Of a DNA stretch of 64,000 nt, positions 24,804-33,873 are shown in pieces. The position numbers and the translations under genes were made by a program. This DNA comes from Streptomyces sp. V4I2 (GTDB lineage Bacteria > Actinomycetota > Actinomycetes > Streptomycetales > Streptomycetaceae): contig NZ_JAUSZM010000003.1 in NCBI RefSeq assembly GCF_030817655.1, positions 4,774,001 through 4,838,000 on the forward strand, in the 5' to 3' direction. A model generated the notes under the pieces. It was not told the DNA's origin and did not search any database. It was given only the letters and a program-made list of their open reading frames with translations. Each line of letters begins with the position of its first letter. Positions within the stretch are counted from its first letter, which is position 1.

Positions 24804-27653
24804 GTGAGCACTGCCGCCGTGTCCGCCACGCCCCATTTCCGCGATCCCGGGCTGCCTCTGGCCCAGCGCGTCGACGAGCTGCTCTCCCAGCTCACGGACG
24901 AGGAGCGGATCGCCATGCTGCACCAGTACTCCCCGGCGATCCCCCGGCTGGGAGTCGGCGAGTTCCGCACCGGCACCGAGACCCTGCACGGCGTCGCCTG
25001 GCTGGGCGAGGCCACCACCTTCCCGCAGGCCGTGGGCCTCGGCGCGAGCTGGGACGAGGACCTGGTCCGCGAGGTCGCGGAGGCCGTCTCGGTCGAACAG
25101 CGCGCCTTCCACCACCACCGCCCGCCGGCCGTCGGCACCGGCCGCAACAGCCTGCAGGGCTGGGCCCCCGTGGTGAACCTGCTGCGCGACCCCCGCTGGG
25201 GACGCAACGAGGAGGGCTACTCCGAGGACCCCGCGCACTCCGCCCGGCTCGGCGAAGCGTTCTGCCGGGGCATGTCCGGCGACGACCCGGAGCATCTGCG
25301 CACCGCCCCCGTCCTCAAGCACTTCCTCGGCTACAACAACGAGGACGACCGCTGCACCACCTCCTCCGGGCTGCGCCCCCGGGTGCTGCACGAGTACGAC
25401 CTGGCCGCCTTCAGGCTCGCCATCGCCACCGGGGCCGCCACCGGCGTCATGGCTGCCTACAACCTGGTCAACGGCCGTCCCTGCCACGTCAGTCCGCTGA
25501 TCGGGCAGCAGCTGCGGCGCTGGGCCGAGCCCACCGGGCACGAGCTGTTCGTGGTCAGCGACGCCGAGGCCCCGTCCAACCTGGTCGACCCCGAGCACTA
25601 CTACGAGGACCACGCGGAGTCGCACGCTGCCGCCCTCAGGGCCGGCATCGACTCCTTCACCGACCACGGCGAGGACTCCTCCGTCACCGTGGGCCGCATC
25701 ACCGAAGCCCTCGAACGCGGCCTGCTCACCATGGACGACGTGGACCTGGCCGTGCGCCGCCAGCTGTCGATCCGCTTCCGCCTGGGCGAGTTCGACCCAG
25801 AGCACGACCCCTACGCCGGCATCGGCTGGGAGGTCGTCAACTCCCCCGCCCACCAGGAGCTCGCTCTGCGCGCGGCCACCGAATCCGTGGTGCTGCTGAA
25901 GAACGAGGGGCTGCTCCCACTGCCCGCCGACCGCCGGGTCGCCGTCGTCGGCCCACTGGCCTGCACCCTGTTCGAGGACTGGTACAGCGGCAGCCACCCC
26001 TACCGGATCACCGTCGCCGACGGCCTCGGCGTCCAGGGCGTGGAGGGCGTGGACCGGATCGTGCTGCGCACCGCGGACGGCCGGGCGCTGACCGCCGCAG
26101 GCCCCGACGGACTGCTGACCGTGGCGGAAGCCCAGGACAGCGACCCGTCCGCACAGTTCGACCTCTTCGACTGGGATCTCGGGGTGCTCACCCTGCGCTC
26201 GGCCGCCACCGGCCGCTACGCCTCCCTGCGCGACGCCGACCGCCGGGTAGCCGCCGACCGGGACCAGCCCGGCGAGTGGGACGTCCACGAGACCTTCCGG
26301 CTCGAACCCGACGGCGACGGGGGCGAGTTGCTGCGGAGCGTCCTCACCGGCCGGTACGCGCAGGTCCACGCCGCCACCGGCGCCGTCACCATGTCCGGAG
26401 AGTCGCCGGCGGTGGCGGCAGTCCTCACCCGCACCGTCGTCCGTGACGGCGTCGCCGAGGCCGTCACCGCCGCAGCCGCGGCGGACACCGCGGTCGTCGT
26501 CCTGGGCAACGACCCGCACATCAACGGCCGGGAGACCCAGGACCGGGCCGGACTGAACCTCCCGCCGAACCAGGACCGCCTGCTGCGCGCGGTCCTCGCC
26601 GCCCAGCCGGACACCGTCCTGGTCGTCATGTCCAGCTACCCCTACGCGCTGGACTGGGCAGCCGGGCACGTCCCTGCCATCCTGTGGACCTCGCACGCCG
26701 GCCAGGAGACCGGCCGCGCCCTCGCCCGCGTGCTGCGCGGGGATGCCGACGCGTCAGGCCGCCTCCCGCAGACCTGGTACCAGGGCGAGGACGAACTGCC
26801 CGAGCGCCTCGACTACGACATCATCAAGGCTGGCTGGACCTACCAGTACCACCGCACCCCCGCCCTCTACCCCTTCGGCCACGGGCTCTCCTACGCCGAC
26901 TTCAGCTACTCCCGACTCGCCCTCGACGCTGACCGCCTGCCCCAGGACGGAACGGTCACGGCCCGGGTCTCCCTGGGCAACCGGGGCGAGCGGGCCGGAA
27001 TGGAGACCGTCCAGCTCTACGTCCGCGCGCTGGACGCACGCTACGAGGCGCCACTGCTGCGCCTCGCCGACTTCCGCAAGGTCCGGCTGGCGGCCGGCGA
27101 GTGGACGGAGCTGGAGTTTCGGCTGCCCGTCGAGCAGGCACTGGCCCACTGGGACGTCGCCACCGGCGCCTTCACGGTGGACCCCGGCCGCTACGAACTG
27201 CTCGTCGCCCGCAGCGCCGCCGACCCCGTGCTCACCGCCCGGTTCACCGTGGACGGACCGGCTCCCGCTCCCCGCCGGGTCGTCGGCCGGCCACTGCGTG
27301 CCGTGGACTTCGACGACTACCGCGACGTCGTCATCGTCGACGCCGGCCGCACCGACGGGGACGCGGTGACGCCTGCCGCGAACCAGGCCGCGCGGCTGGT
27401 ATTCCGCAACGTGGACCTCACCGGCGCGGCCACGCTGACCGCCGAGGTCTCCCGCACCGCGCCCGGCCCGGCCGACCTGGACGTCTACGCGGACGGACTG
27501 CTGCTCGCTGCACTGCCGGTGGACTCGACCGGCGACCGGTACACCTGGACCACCGTCAGCGCCGCCCTGAGCCACCAGCACGGCACGGTCGGCGAGCTGA
27601 CGGTCGTACTGACTGGTGAACAGCGCCTCGCCACGCTGACGTTCGCGCCCTGA
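24804..27653 (+). CDS. GH3 beta-glycosidase with inserted beta domain and C-terminal CBM6-like module
   Basis: The GTG start is preceded by GAGGG. The 949-residue protein has a GH3 barrel (1-330; RWGRNEEGYSEDP at 131-143, nucleophile Asp in VVSDAEAP at about 253) and the alpha/beta sandwich (355-720). The sandwich is interrupted at about 418-548 by a fascin/trefoil-like beta insertion (TLRSAATGRYASL, LLRSVLTGRYAQV). A fibronectin-like domain (745-850) follows, then a CBM6-like tail (about 855-949; VDFDDYRDVVIVDAG, RYTWTTVSAAL). The motif set resembles GH3 beta-xylosidases and beta-glucosidases. No signal peptide is seen. It diverges from the ABC operon and is followed 39 nt later by a GH43 gene. 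Confidence 0.88.
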   Translation: MSTAAVSATPHFRDPGLPLAQRVDELLSQLTDEERIAMLHQYSPAIPRLGVGEFRTGTETLHGVAWLGEATTFPQAVGLGASWDEDLVREVAEAVSVEQRAFHHHRPPAVGTGRNSLQGWAPVVNLLRDPRWGRNEEGYSEDPAHSARLGEAFCRGMSGDDPEHLRTAPVLKHFLGYNNEDDRCTTSSGLRPRVLHEYDLAAFRLAIATGAATGVMAAYNLVNGRPCHVSPLIGQQLRRWAEPTGHELFVVSDAEAPSNLVDPEHYYEDHAESHAAALRAGIDSFTDHGEDSSVTVGRITEALERGLLTMDDVDLAVRRQLSIRFRLGEFDPEHDPYAGIGWEVVNSPAHQELALRAATESVVLLKNEGLLPLPADRRVAVVGPLACTLFEDWYSGSHPYRITVADGLGVQGVEGVDRIVLRTADGRALTAAGPDGLLTVAEAQDSDPSAQFDLFDWDLGVLTLRSAATGRYASLRDADRRVAADRDQPGEWDVHETFRLEPDGDGGELLRSVLTGRYAQVHAATGAVTMSGESPAVAAVLTRTVVRDGVAEAVTAAAAADTAVVVLGNDPHINGRETQDRAGLNLPPNQDRLLRAVLAAQPDTVLVVMSSYPYALDWAAGHVPAILWTSHAGQETGRALARVLRGDADASGRLPQTWYQGEDELPERLDYDIIKAGWTYQYHRTPALYPFGHGLSYADFSYSRLALDADRLPQDGTVTARVSLGNRGERAGMETVQLYVRALDARYEAPLLRLADFRKVRLAAGEWTELEFRLPVEQALAHWDVATGAFTVDPGRYELLVARSAADPVLTARFTVDGPAPAPRRVVGRPLRAVDFDDYRDVVIVDAGRTDGDAVTPAANQAARLVFRNVDLTGAATLTAEVSRTAPGPADLDVYADGLLLAALPVDSTGDRYTWTTVSAALSHQHGTVGELTVVLTGEQRLATLTFAP

Positions 27654-27692
27654 ACAGCACCCACCCACCACGCCGCCAAGGACTTCACACCG

Positions 27693-29205
27693 ATGACCGC
27701 TTCCGCCGTCCCCTCCGCCACCAGCCCGGTGATCCCGGGCTTCCATCCCGACCCCAGCGTCTGCCGGGTCGGCGAGGACTACTACCTCGTCTGCTCCAGC
27801 TTCGAGTACTTCCCCGGCCTGCCCGTCTTCCACAGCCGCGACCTGGTCAACTGGACCCAGATCGGCAATGCCCTGGACCGCCCCAGCCAGCTCGACCTCC
27901 CTCCGGACACCCCCTCCTCCGGCGGCCTCTACGCCCCTACCCTGCGCCACCACGACGGTCGCTTCTGGCTGATCGTCACCAATGTCGCCTCCGCGCGGCG
28001 GCAACATGGTCTACACCGCGACCGACCCGGCAGGACCCTGGTCCGATCCCGTCCGCGTCCCCGGCGTCCCCGGCATCGACCCCGACCTCGCCTGGGACGA
28101 GGACGGCACCTGCTGGTGCACCTACGCCGGGGTCGCCCAGGTCCGCCTCGAGCCCTCTACCGGTGAAATCCTCGGCGAGCCCTACCCCGTCTGGTCCGGC
28201 ACCCCCGGCTCCATCGCGCCCGAGGCGCCGCACCTCTACCGCATCGGCGACCACTGGTACCTGATGCTCGCCGAGGGCGGCACCGAACGCGGCCACAGCG
28301 TCTCCATCGCCCGCGGCCCCTCCCCCAGCGGCCCCTTCGAGCCGTGCCCGGCCAACCCGATCCTCACTCACCGCGGCACCGACAAGCCGGTCCAGAACAC
28401 AGGCCACGCCGACCTGGTGCAGGCGCCCGACGGCAGCTGGTGGATGCTGCTGCTGGCCGTCCGGCCCCAGGGCGGCACCCCCGGCTGGCACGTACTCGGC
28501 CGCGAGACCTTCCTGGCCCCGGTCAACTGGGAGGACGGCTGGCCCGTGATCGGCGAGGTCGGCGTGGAGCGCGCCGAGCTGCCCTGGCCGGTGGCGGCCC
28601 CCACCCCCGAGCCGGAGCGGGACGACTTCGAGCCCGGCGACCTGGCACACCACTGGATCTCCCTGCGCGACCGGCCCACCGAGCTGGTCAGCACCAAGGA
28701 GCGCGACAGCTGGCTGACCCTGCGCGCCCGCGGCGCCTCCCTGGACGAGCCCGACGTGGTCCTGCTGGGCCGCCGCCAGCAGCACCTCGCCTTCCGTGCC
28801 CGCACCCTGATCGATACGGCCGAGGGCAGCGGGGGGCTCGCCGTGCGCCTGGACGAGTTCCACCACTACAGCATCGAGTCGGCCCCCGGGGGCCGGCTCT
28901 CGGTCATCGCCAGGATCGGCTCGCTGCGCACCGTCACCGCCGAACACACCCTCCCGGCAGGCCCGGTGACCCTCTTCGTCCGCACCGGACCCGCCCCCGA
29001 GCCGCACGGCGCGCGCACCGGCCCGGACTCCCTGGTCTTCGGCTTCGAGTCCGCCGACGGAACGGCGACTGAGCTGGCCACCCTGGACGGCCGCTACCTC
29101 TCCACCGAGGTCGCCGGCGGCTTCACCGGACGCGTCATCAGCCTCTACGCCGCCACCGGGACCGCCCACTTCGACTGGTTCGACTACGCACCCCTGGTTC
29201 GCTAG
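27693..29205 (+). pseudogene. GH43 beta-xylosidase/arabinofuranosidase, frameshifted
   Basis: Codons 1-102 (VIPGFHPDPSVCRVGEDYYL with the catalytic base Asp, FEYFPGLPVFHSRDL) are in one frame. From about 27995 the protein continues in another frame as ARGGNMVYTATDPAGPW, GIDPDLAWDEDG (second Asp), and PEAPHLYRIGD (catalytic Glu). It then has a C-terminal beta-sandwich of about 200 residues (QQHLAFRARTLID, FHHYSIES). The break lies in an alternating GC run (GCGCGGCGGC) and is explained by loss of two bases or gain of one. All catalytic residues and the expected length (about 500) are otherwise present, so a sequencing error is plausible. It follows the GH3 gene closely and probably acts in the cytoplasm on xylo- or arabino-oligosaccharides. 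Confidence 0.85.
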
Positions 29206-29242
29206 TACTGCAACGGTGCTTGTTCTGAGTGCTGGGCAGTTT

Positions 29243-29562
29243 TCAGGGGCTGTGTCCGCGTCGTTTGTAGTGGCTGATGCGGGCTTGCTGCTGGCGTCGT
29301 CGGCGCCAGGTTGACCAGTGCAGGATGTGGTCGACCGGCGTTGGCCGGCGGTCGGTGAGGCGGTGGATCAGGCGTCGGATTTCGGCGAGGCTGAGGTGGA
29401 TGAGCTGGGAGGATCCGTTTCTGCTTTGCCGGTGTCCAGCTGTCGGGCTCGCAGGACGGTGAGACAGGCGTGGGCGGCCATGGCCAGGGTCATGTGGCGG
29501 TGCCAGCCGGGGTAGCGGCGGACCTGGTAGTCGTCCAGGCCGCATTCCTGCTTGGCCGTCTG
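29243..29562 (-). pseudogene. IS701-family transposase, part downstream of the intron (frameshifted)
   Basis: Reading resumes exactly after the intron with QTAKQECGLDDYQVRRYPGW and HRHMTLAMAAHACLTVL, the highly conserved end of the IS701 DDE core. Near 29420 the correct frame is lost. The rest (LIHLSLAEIRRLIHRL to SHYKRRGHSP) continues in another frame and shows the normal C-terminus. So even if the intron were spliced, the protein would be altered near its end. Confidence 0.8.
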
Positions 29563-31824
29563 GTCGGGTAGGACCGCCGCATTGCTGCGGCGGTCCCCCC
29601 TCAGAACCGTGCGGGCCCGTTGTCCGAGCACACGGCTCAAGCAAGCCCTGATGGCTCGCAGGCGTATGCAGGTGCTGGCTTGTGCTTGTGACGTCGTTCG
29701 GCCCAGTAGTCGGCAAGGGCTGGGTCGTCCACTGACGACGTGCCCTTGACCATCTGATGCCGGACGATCTTCGTCCAGGAGAACTTGGCAAGGTAGCGGC
29801 CGCTGTTGCGGTCGCCGAAGACCCACCGGTCTCGCCTGGCCTTGTTGAACATGCCGAAGTAGCGGGCGGTGACCCAGTGCTTCGGCTTGTTCGGGTGTGT
29901 GTGGGTTGCCCACTTGTAGATGAGCTTCCACACGTAGGCGTCCAGGGCATGGAAGATGCGGCTGGACACCGCGCTCCGGTAATAGGCAGCCCAGCCCCGG
30001 ATGATCGGGTTGAGCTTATGGATCACCGCTTCGGCATTGGCCCCTCGCAGGGCCTTGACCTCGACGGCCAGCCGTTTCCGGATGCGTCGCACGGCTGCCG
30101 TGCTGGGCTTGATCAGAAGCACCGTCCCGCCGCGGTAGCGGCGGATGTTGAAGCCCAGGAAATCGCAGCCCTCGTTGAGGTGGACGATGCTCGTCTTGTC
30201 CTCGTTGAAGACCAAACCTCTGGGTTTCAGCCAGGTGGCCAGTCGCGCCTGGATCTGCTCGGCCTCGGCTCTGGAATGAGCGAAGGCAAGCAGGTCGTCG
30301 GCGTATCTGATCAGCACCGGTGAGCCCGGTCTTGTTTCACCGGCGTGTGATCCGCCGGTGAAATAGCGGACTCCGGCAGCCTCTTCCATTCCATGAAGAG
30401 CAATGTTGAGCAGGAGGGGGCTGATCACGCCGCCTTGAGGTGTTCCTTCCTCGGTCGCGGTGAAGCACTCCTTCTCGATGACTCCGGCTTTCAGCCATCG
30501 GGTGACCATTCCCGTCGCAGGAAAAGTGCCCAGCATCTCGATGAGGTGACCGTGATCGATGCGGTCGAATGCCGCTGCCAGGTCTGCATCCAGTACCCAC
30601 TTCCGCTTCGGGGTCTTCCCGTGCGCGACCGTGAATATCGCCTGGATCGCATCCTGACATCCCCTGCCCGGTCTGAACCCATAGGACTTCGGCTCGAACC
30701 GGGCTTCCCATTCGGGTTCCAGCGCGTTGACTGTCTTGGCTTGCAGGACTCTGTCAATGATGACTGGAATGCCGAGGGGACGCCGCTTCCCGTTGCTCTT
30801 CGGAATGTAGACGCGCCGGGCGGGCTTGGGCTTCCACGGAGTTGAGCTGTGCTGGACCCAGGCGGCCAGTTCGGCTTTTCCCGGGTTTGTGAGCACGACT
30901 CTGCCGTCGATGCCCGCCGTCCGGCGGCCAGCGTTGATCTCCGTCACTCGTCGCACGCTGATCAGCGTGTTACTGCGGCTGCGGAGCATCAGTTTCTGCA
31001 AGTTGCGGACCCTCTTCAGGTCCCCTGCCTGCGACGCCGCGAAGATGCGCTGGCGCAGACGACGTACGTTCTCCTCGGCGGCATCCCAGTCGATCGCATG
31101 CCAGTCGAGTAGTTCGTCTTCCGGTCCGTTCACCGGGCCGCTCGGCGGCACGGCGTCTAACGTGTCCTTCAGTTCCGTCGTCCTTTTCATCGTCCTCTTC
31201 GCAGGCTCACCTGACCCACGTCGGCACCCTTTCGGGCCGGGTCACCTGGACCTTATCCGGCCAGTTATGCGGGACAACCGGCCGGAGTGGCCAGTTGAGC
31301 TGTCCCGGTTTCCTGCTGCCTTTCGGCCACCGGCATTCGCTTCTTGGGTCATCCTGTTCCCGACGGGGATTTGAGCCTTCCTTGCGGTCGGCCTACCCAT
31401 CACTCGTGTAATGGGACCCTTGCGGGGTTTCCACGTTCTGCATGAGCGAGATGCGAGTGGGGTGGGTGCCCTCTCTACCCCGGGACGGCGGTGTTCTCCC
31501 GGCTGACTGCTTCTCTCCAGCCGGCGCCTGCCGCTTCTCAACGACCAGTCCTGTACCCCGCTTAGACATCCCATCGGCGGGGGTCGAAGTTACGAGGCAT
31601 AGCCAAGGGTTCATTCGCATTCACCCGTCCACTCATTCCCCTTGCCTGTAACTCCCGGATGGAACGGGAGTCCTTGGGCTTTTCCCCCGGGCTTCGCACC
31701 CTCCCGTTACCAGGAACGCACGCCGGGGCGGGGACAGGCCCTGAACACTGGCCCGGAACTACACGTTCCTCAACGGAACCTCCTCTCAGTGAGTTCACTC
31801 AGCTCAAGCAGCCTCGTGTCGCAC
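29563..31824 (-). mobile_element. Complete group II intron
   Basis: The 2,262-nt element starts with GTGCGAC at 31824 (the GUGYG consensus). It carries a reverse-transcriptase gene in its central domain and ends with a domain V-like hairpin (GAGCCGTGTG to CACGGTTC, about 29634-29600). A domain VI-like hairpin (ACCGCCGCA / TGCGGCGGT) and CCTACCCGAC at 29563 follow. The bulged A upstream of the 3' end could be the branch point. Removing it joins ...VEECF to QTAKQECG in frame, which is the uninterrupted sequence of IS701 transposases, so both boundaries are well supported. Confidence 0.85.
29637..31190 (-). CDS. ltrA: Group II intron-encoded reverse transcriptase/maturase
   Basis: The 517-residue protein has the RT-0 to RT-7 order: RRVYIPKSNGKRRPLGIP at 125-142, KSYGFRPGRGCQDAI at 168-182, DADLAAAFDRIDH at 201-213, GTPQGGVISPLL at 249-260 and the catalytic YADD at 296-299. 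The maturase (X) domain follows (LNPIIRGWAAYYRS). The C-terminus (RWVFGDRNSGRYLAKFSWTKIVRHQM) lacks the paired cysteines of an HNH endonuclease, so retrohoming would have to rely on nicked or single-stranded DNA. It is complete, with no visible lesion. It both helps splicing and copies the intron. Confidence 0.95.
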   Translation of the reverse strand: MKRTTELKDTLDAVPPSGPVNGPEDELLDWHAIDWDAAEENVRRLRQRIFAASQAGDLKRVRNLQKLMLRSRSNTLISVRRVTEINAGRRTAGIDGRVVLTNPGKAELAAWVQHSSTPWKPKPARRVYIPKSNGKRRPLGIPVIIDRVLQAKTVNALEPEWEARFEPKSYGFRPGRGCQDAIQAIFTVAHGKTPKRKWVLDADLAAAFDRIDHGHLIEMLGTFPATGMVTRWLKAGVIEKECFTATEEGTPQGGVISPLLLNIALHGMEEAAGVRYFTGGSHAGETRPGSPVLIRYADDLLAFAHSRAEAEQIQARLATWLKPRGLVFNEDKTSIVHLNEGCDFLGFNIRRYRGGTVLLIKPSTAAVRRIRKRLAVEVKALRGANAEAVIHKLNPIIRGWAAYYRSAVSSRIFHALDAYVWKLIYKWATHTHPNKPKHWVTARYFGMFNKARRDRWVFGDRNSGRYLAKFSWTKIVRHQMVKGTSSVDDPALADYWAERRHKHKPAPAYACEPSGLA

Positions 31825-32410
31825 GAAGCATTCCTCGACTGCCCATCGGCTGCCGGCGATGCGGATCAGCTCGTCCAGCGTCGTGTCGGCGGGACAGTAG
31901 GCGATGTAGTAGGAGATCTCCTCGGGCCTGCTGACGCTGCGGCGGGCGAGGACCCAGTGCCGGCGGTCCTCGCGGTGCCAGGGCCTCACCTCGACGCGGG
32001 CCCAGTCGTAGATCCGCCGGCCGTGGGCTCCTTCACCGCAGGAGCGGCGTTTCCACTTCTGCCGGGGCAGGCCGGGGAACAGGTCGTGGACGGGGTGGTC
32101 GATGGACCAGCGGGTGACGACCGTGTCGTGCCGTGTGGTGGCCATGACGTGGAAGACGTCCGCCTGCTCCAGCTCGAACCGCCAGCCCTTGCTGTAGCCG
32201 TAGGCGGCGTCCGCCGTCACCCAGCTGAACGGGACCTTGTCGGCGATGGCCCGGCGGACCATCGCCTTGGCCATGGCCACCTTCGTCTCGAAGGCGACGT
32301 GGTCGTCGATGCCGGCCCGTCGGCAGCGGTCGCGGTCGTCCGTCCAGGAGGTGGGCAGATACAGACGGCGGTCGATCAGAGTGCGTCCGCGGCCGGTGGC
32401 GTAAGCGGAG
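31825..32410 (-). pseudogene. IS701-family transposase, part upstream of the intron (5' truncated)
   Basis: The readable part runs from ISAYATGRGRTLIDRRLYLP and SWTDDRDRCRRAGI through VTADAAYGYSKGWRFELE (second catalytic Asp region) to AGSRWAVEECF, where the group II intron begins. About 180 N-terminal residues, including the first catalytic Asp, are missing because the IS3 element starts near 32403-32410. The residues before ISAYAT in the open frame belong to the IS3 end. Confidence 0.8.
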
Positions 32411-32468
32411 ATTTGTGGAGTCCCTGATGCCAGGGTTACGGTCCTGGCGAAGGAGATCCACCAGCACC

Positions 32469-32780
32469 ATGCCAGCACCCCGTAAATACCCCGATGAATT
32501 GCGTGAGCGGGCGGTCCGCGAGGTCCGCGCCACCGGCCGCCCGATCGCGCACGTCGCGAAGGACCTCGGCATCCACAAGGAGGCCCTGCGCGGCTGGGTC
32601 CGTCAGGCAGAGGCCGACCATGGCGAACGCGACGACCGGCTGACCACCGCCGAGCACGACGAGTTCAAACAACTCCGCAAAGAAGTAGCGGAGTTGAGGC
32701 GGGCCAACGAGATCCTCAAAGCCGCCTCGGTGTTTTTTGCCCAGGAGATCGACCGTCCCCGGACGAGGCCGAGCAGGTGA
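32469..32780 (+). CDS. IS3-family transposase OrfA
   Basis: This 103-residue protein is a typical OrfA. The N-terminal helix-turn-helix reads PAPRKYPDELRERAVREVR, IAHVAKDLGIHKEALRGWV. A leucine-zipper-like helix follows (FKQLRKEVAELRRANEILKA). It binds the IS ends and is normally fused to OrfB by -1 frameshifting in the short overlap (32777-32780). It looks intact. Confidence 0.9.
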   Translation: MPAPRKYPDELRERAVREVRATGRPIAHVAKDLGIHKEALRGWVRQAEADHGERDDRLTTAEHDEFKQLRKEVAELRRANEILKAASVFFAQEIDRPRTRPSR

Positions 32781-33634
32781 TCGACCATCTGCGTGCGAAC
32801 GGTCTTGGGGTCGATCCCGTCTGCCGGGTGCTGGAGCTGTCGCCGTCAACATACTTCGCCCGCAAGAAGCGGCCGAAGTCGGCCCGCCGGCTCCGCGACG
32901 AACAGCTCTTGCCGGTGATCGAGCAGGTCCACGCCGACTCCGGCGGCACGTATGGGGCCCGCCGGATCACCCGCGCGCTGCGGCGCAAGGGTGTCGAGGT
33001 GGCCCGCTGCACCGTCGAGCGGCTCATGGCCGAACGCGGTCTGGAGGGCGTGATCCGTGGCCGACGGCGCCGCACCACGATCCCAGAGCCGTCGGCGCCC
33101 CGTCCGCCGGACCTGGTGGACCGCAACTTCACCGCGGCGCGGCCCGATCAGCTGTGGGTGGCTGACATGACGTATGTCCGCACGTGGTCGGGATGGGCAT
33201 ATGTGGCGTTCGTGCTGGACGTGTACTCGCGGATGATCGTCGGCTGGCAGGTCGCCGACCACATGCGGACCGAACTGCCCCTGGACGCCCTGGAGATGGC
33301 GCTGTGGCGCCGAAGAACCAAGAAGGACTCCGGCCTCATTGTGTCGATTCGATACACCGACCGGCTCGCGGACATCGGCGCCTCCGCATCGGTCGGTTCC
33401 GTCGCGGACTCGTACGACAATGCCATGGCCGAGGCACTGAACGGCACTTTCAAGGCCGAGCTGATCGAGATGCAGGGCCCCTGGAAGGACCCCGCCCAGG
33501 TCGAGCGGGCGATCTTCCAGTGGATCACCTGGTACAACGAAGAACGCCTGCACTCCGCGCTCGACTACGTGCCACCAGCCGAGTACGAACGCGACTTCTG
33601 GCAGAGCCAGGAACGAGTCCCGCAGTCCGCCTGA
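32777..33634 (+). CDS. IS3-family transposase OrfB, lacking the second catalytic Asp
   Basis: The 285-residue protein has the rve integrase core: YGARRITRALRRKG near 55, WVADMTYVRTWSGWAYVAFVLD (first Asp) at about 128, and SVADSYDNAMAEALNGTFKAELIE (catalytic Glu) at about 210. Between them, where family members read GLIHHSDRGxQY, this copy reads SGLIVSIRYTDRL. About 11 residues, including the HSD motif with the second Asp, are missing in frame near 33340. The enzyme should be inactive although the frame is open throughout. Flanking residues are otherwise normal, so the deletion is probably recent. Confidence 0.85.
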   Translation: MIDHLRANGLGVDPVCRVLELSPSTYFARKKRPKSARRLRDEQLLPVIEQVHADSGGTYGARRITRALRRKGVEVARCTVERLMAERGLEGVIRGRRRRTTIPEPSAPRPPDLVDRNFTAARPDQLWVADMTYVRTWSGWAYVAFVLDVYSRMIVGWQVADHMRTELPLDALEMALWRRRTKKDSGLIVSIRYTDRLADIGASASVGSVADSYDNAMAEALNGTFKAELIEMQGPWKDPAQVERAIFQWITWYNEERLHSALDYVPPAEYERDFWQSQERVPQSA

Positions 33635-33676
33635 AACAAGATCACCGGACTCTACGAAACTCGGGGCAGCTCAATG

Positions 33677-33873
33677 TCCACGTATGCGACGTGCTTGCCG
33701 CCCGGCCTCCTCGCAGTGAAAGCACTGGCCGGCCACGAGTGGGCGTTGTCGGGCGGGTAGGGCCTGACGGGGTGTCGAGGCATGGTTCAGTCGGGCTCCG
33801 GGCCCGGTTCGGCGTGCGTGGGTTGCCCGCGAACGTCAGGAACACCGGAGCCGGACCTGTGTCATGCCACCGG
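33677..33873. other. Spacer between IS3 and the GH62 gene
   Basis: These about 200 nt follow the IS3 end and contain no convincing gene, hairpin or repeat. They may hold the 3' untranslated end of the GH62 transcript. Confidence 0.4.

Larger units (their letters stand above)
29206..32410 (-). mobile_element. IS701-family element, interrupted by a group II intron and truncated by IS3
   Basis: The right end begins TAGTACTGCAACGGTGC at 29203, directly after the GH43 stop; the same 16-17 bases recur alone at 36252. The transposase lies on the minus strand in two parts separated by the intron at 29563-31824. The left end, with the start of the gene, is cut off by the IS3 element near 32410. The element is therefore immobile by itself. 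Confidence 0.75.
32403..33676 (+). mobile_element. IS3-family element with internal deletion in orfB
   Basis: Two overlapping reading frames lie between imperfect inverted ends. The left end reads GCGGAGATTTGTGGAGTCC (32406-32424). The reverse complement of the right end (CTCTACGAAACTCGGGGCAG region, to about 33676) reads CCCGAGTTTCGTAGAGTCC, matching at 14 of 19 positions. The element landed in the 5' part of the IS701 transposase gene. Confidence 0.7.

Noticed and set aside
24798..26696. Minus-strand open frame of about 630 codons
   Set aside because: Antisense of the GH3 gene; the GH3 frame has all catalytic motifs.
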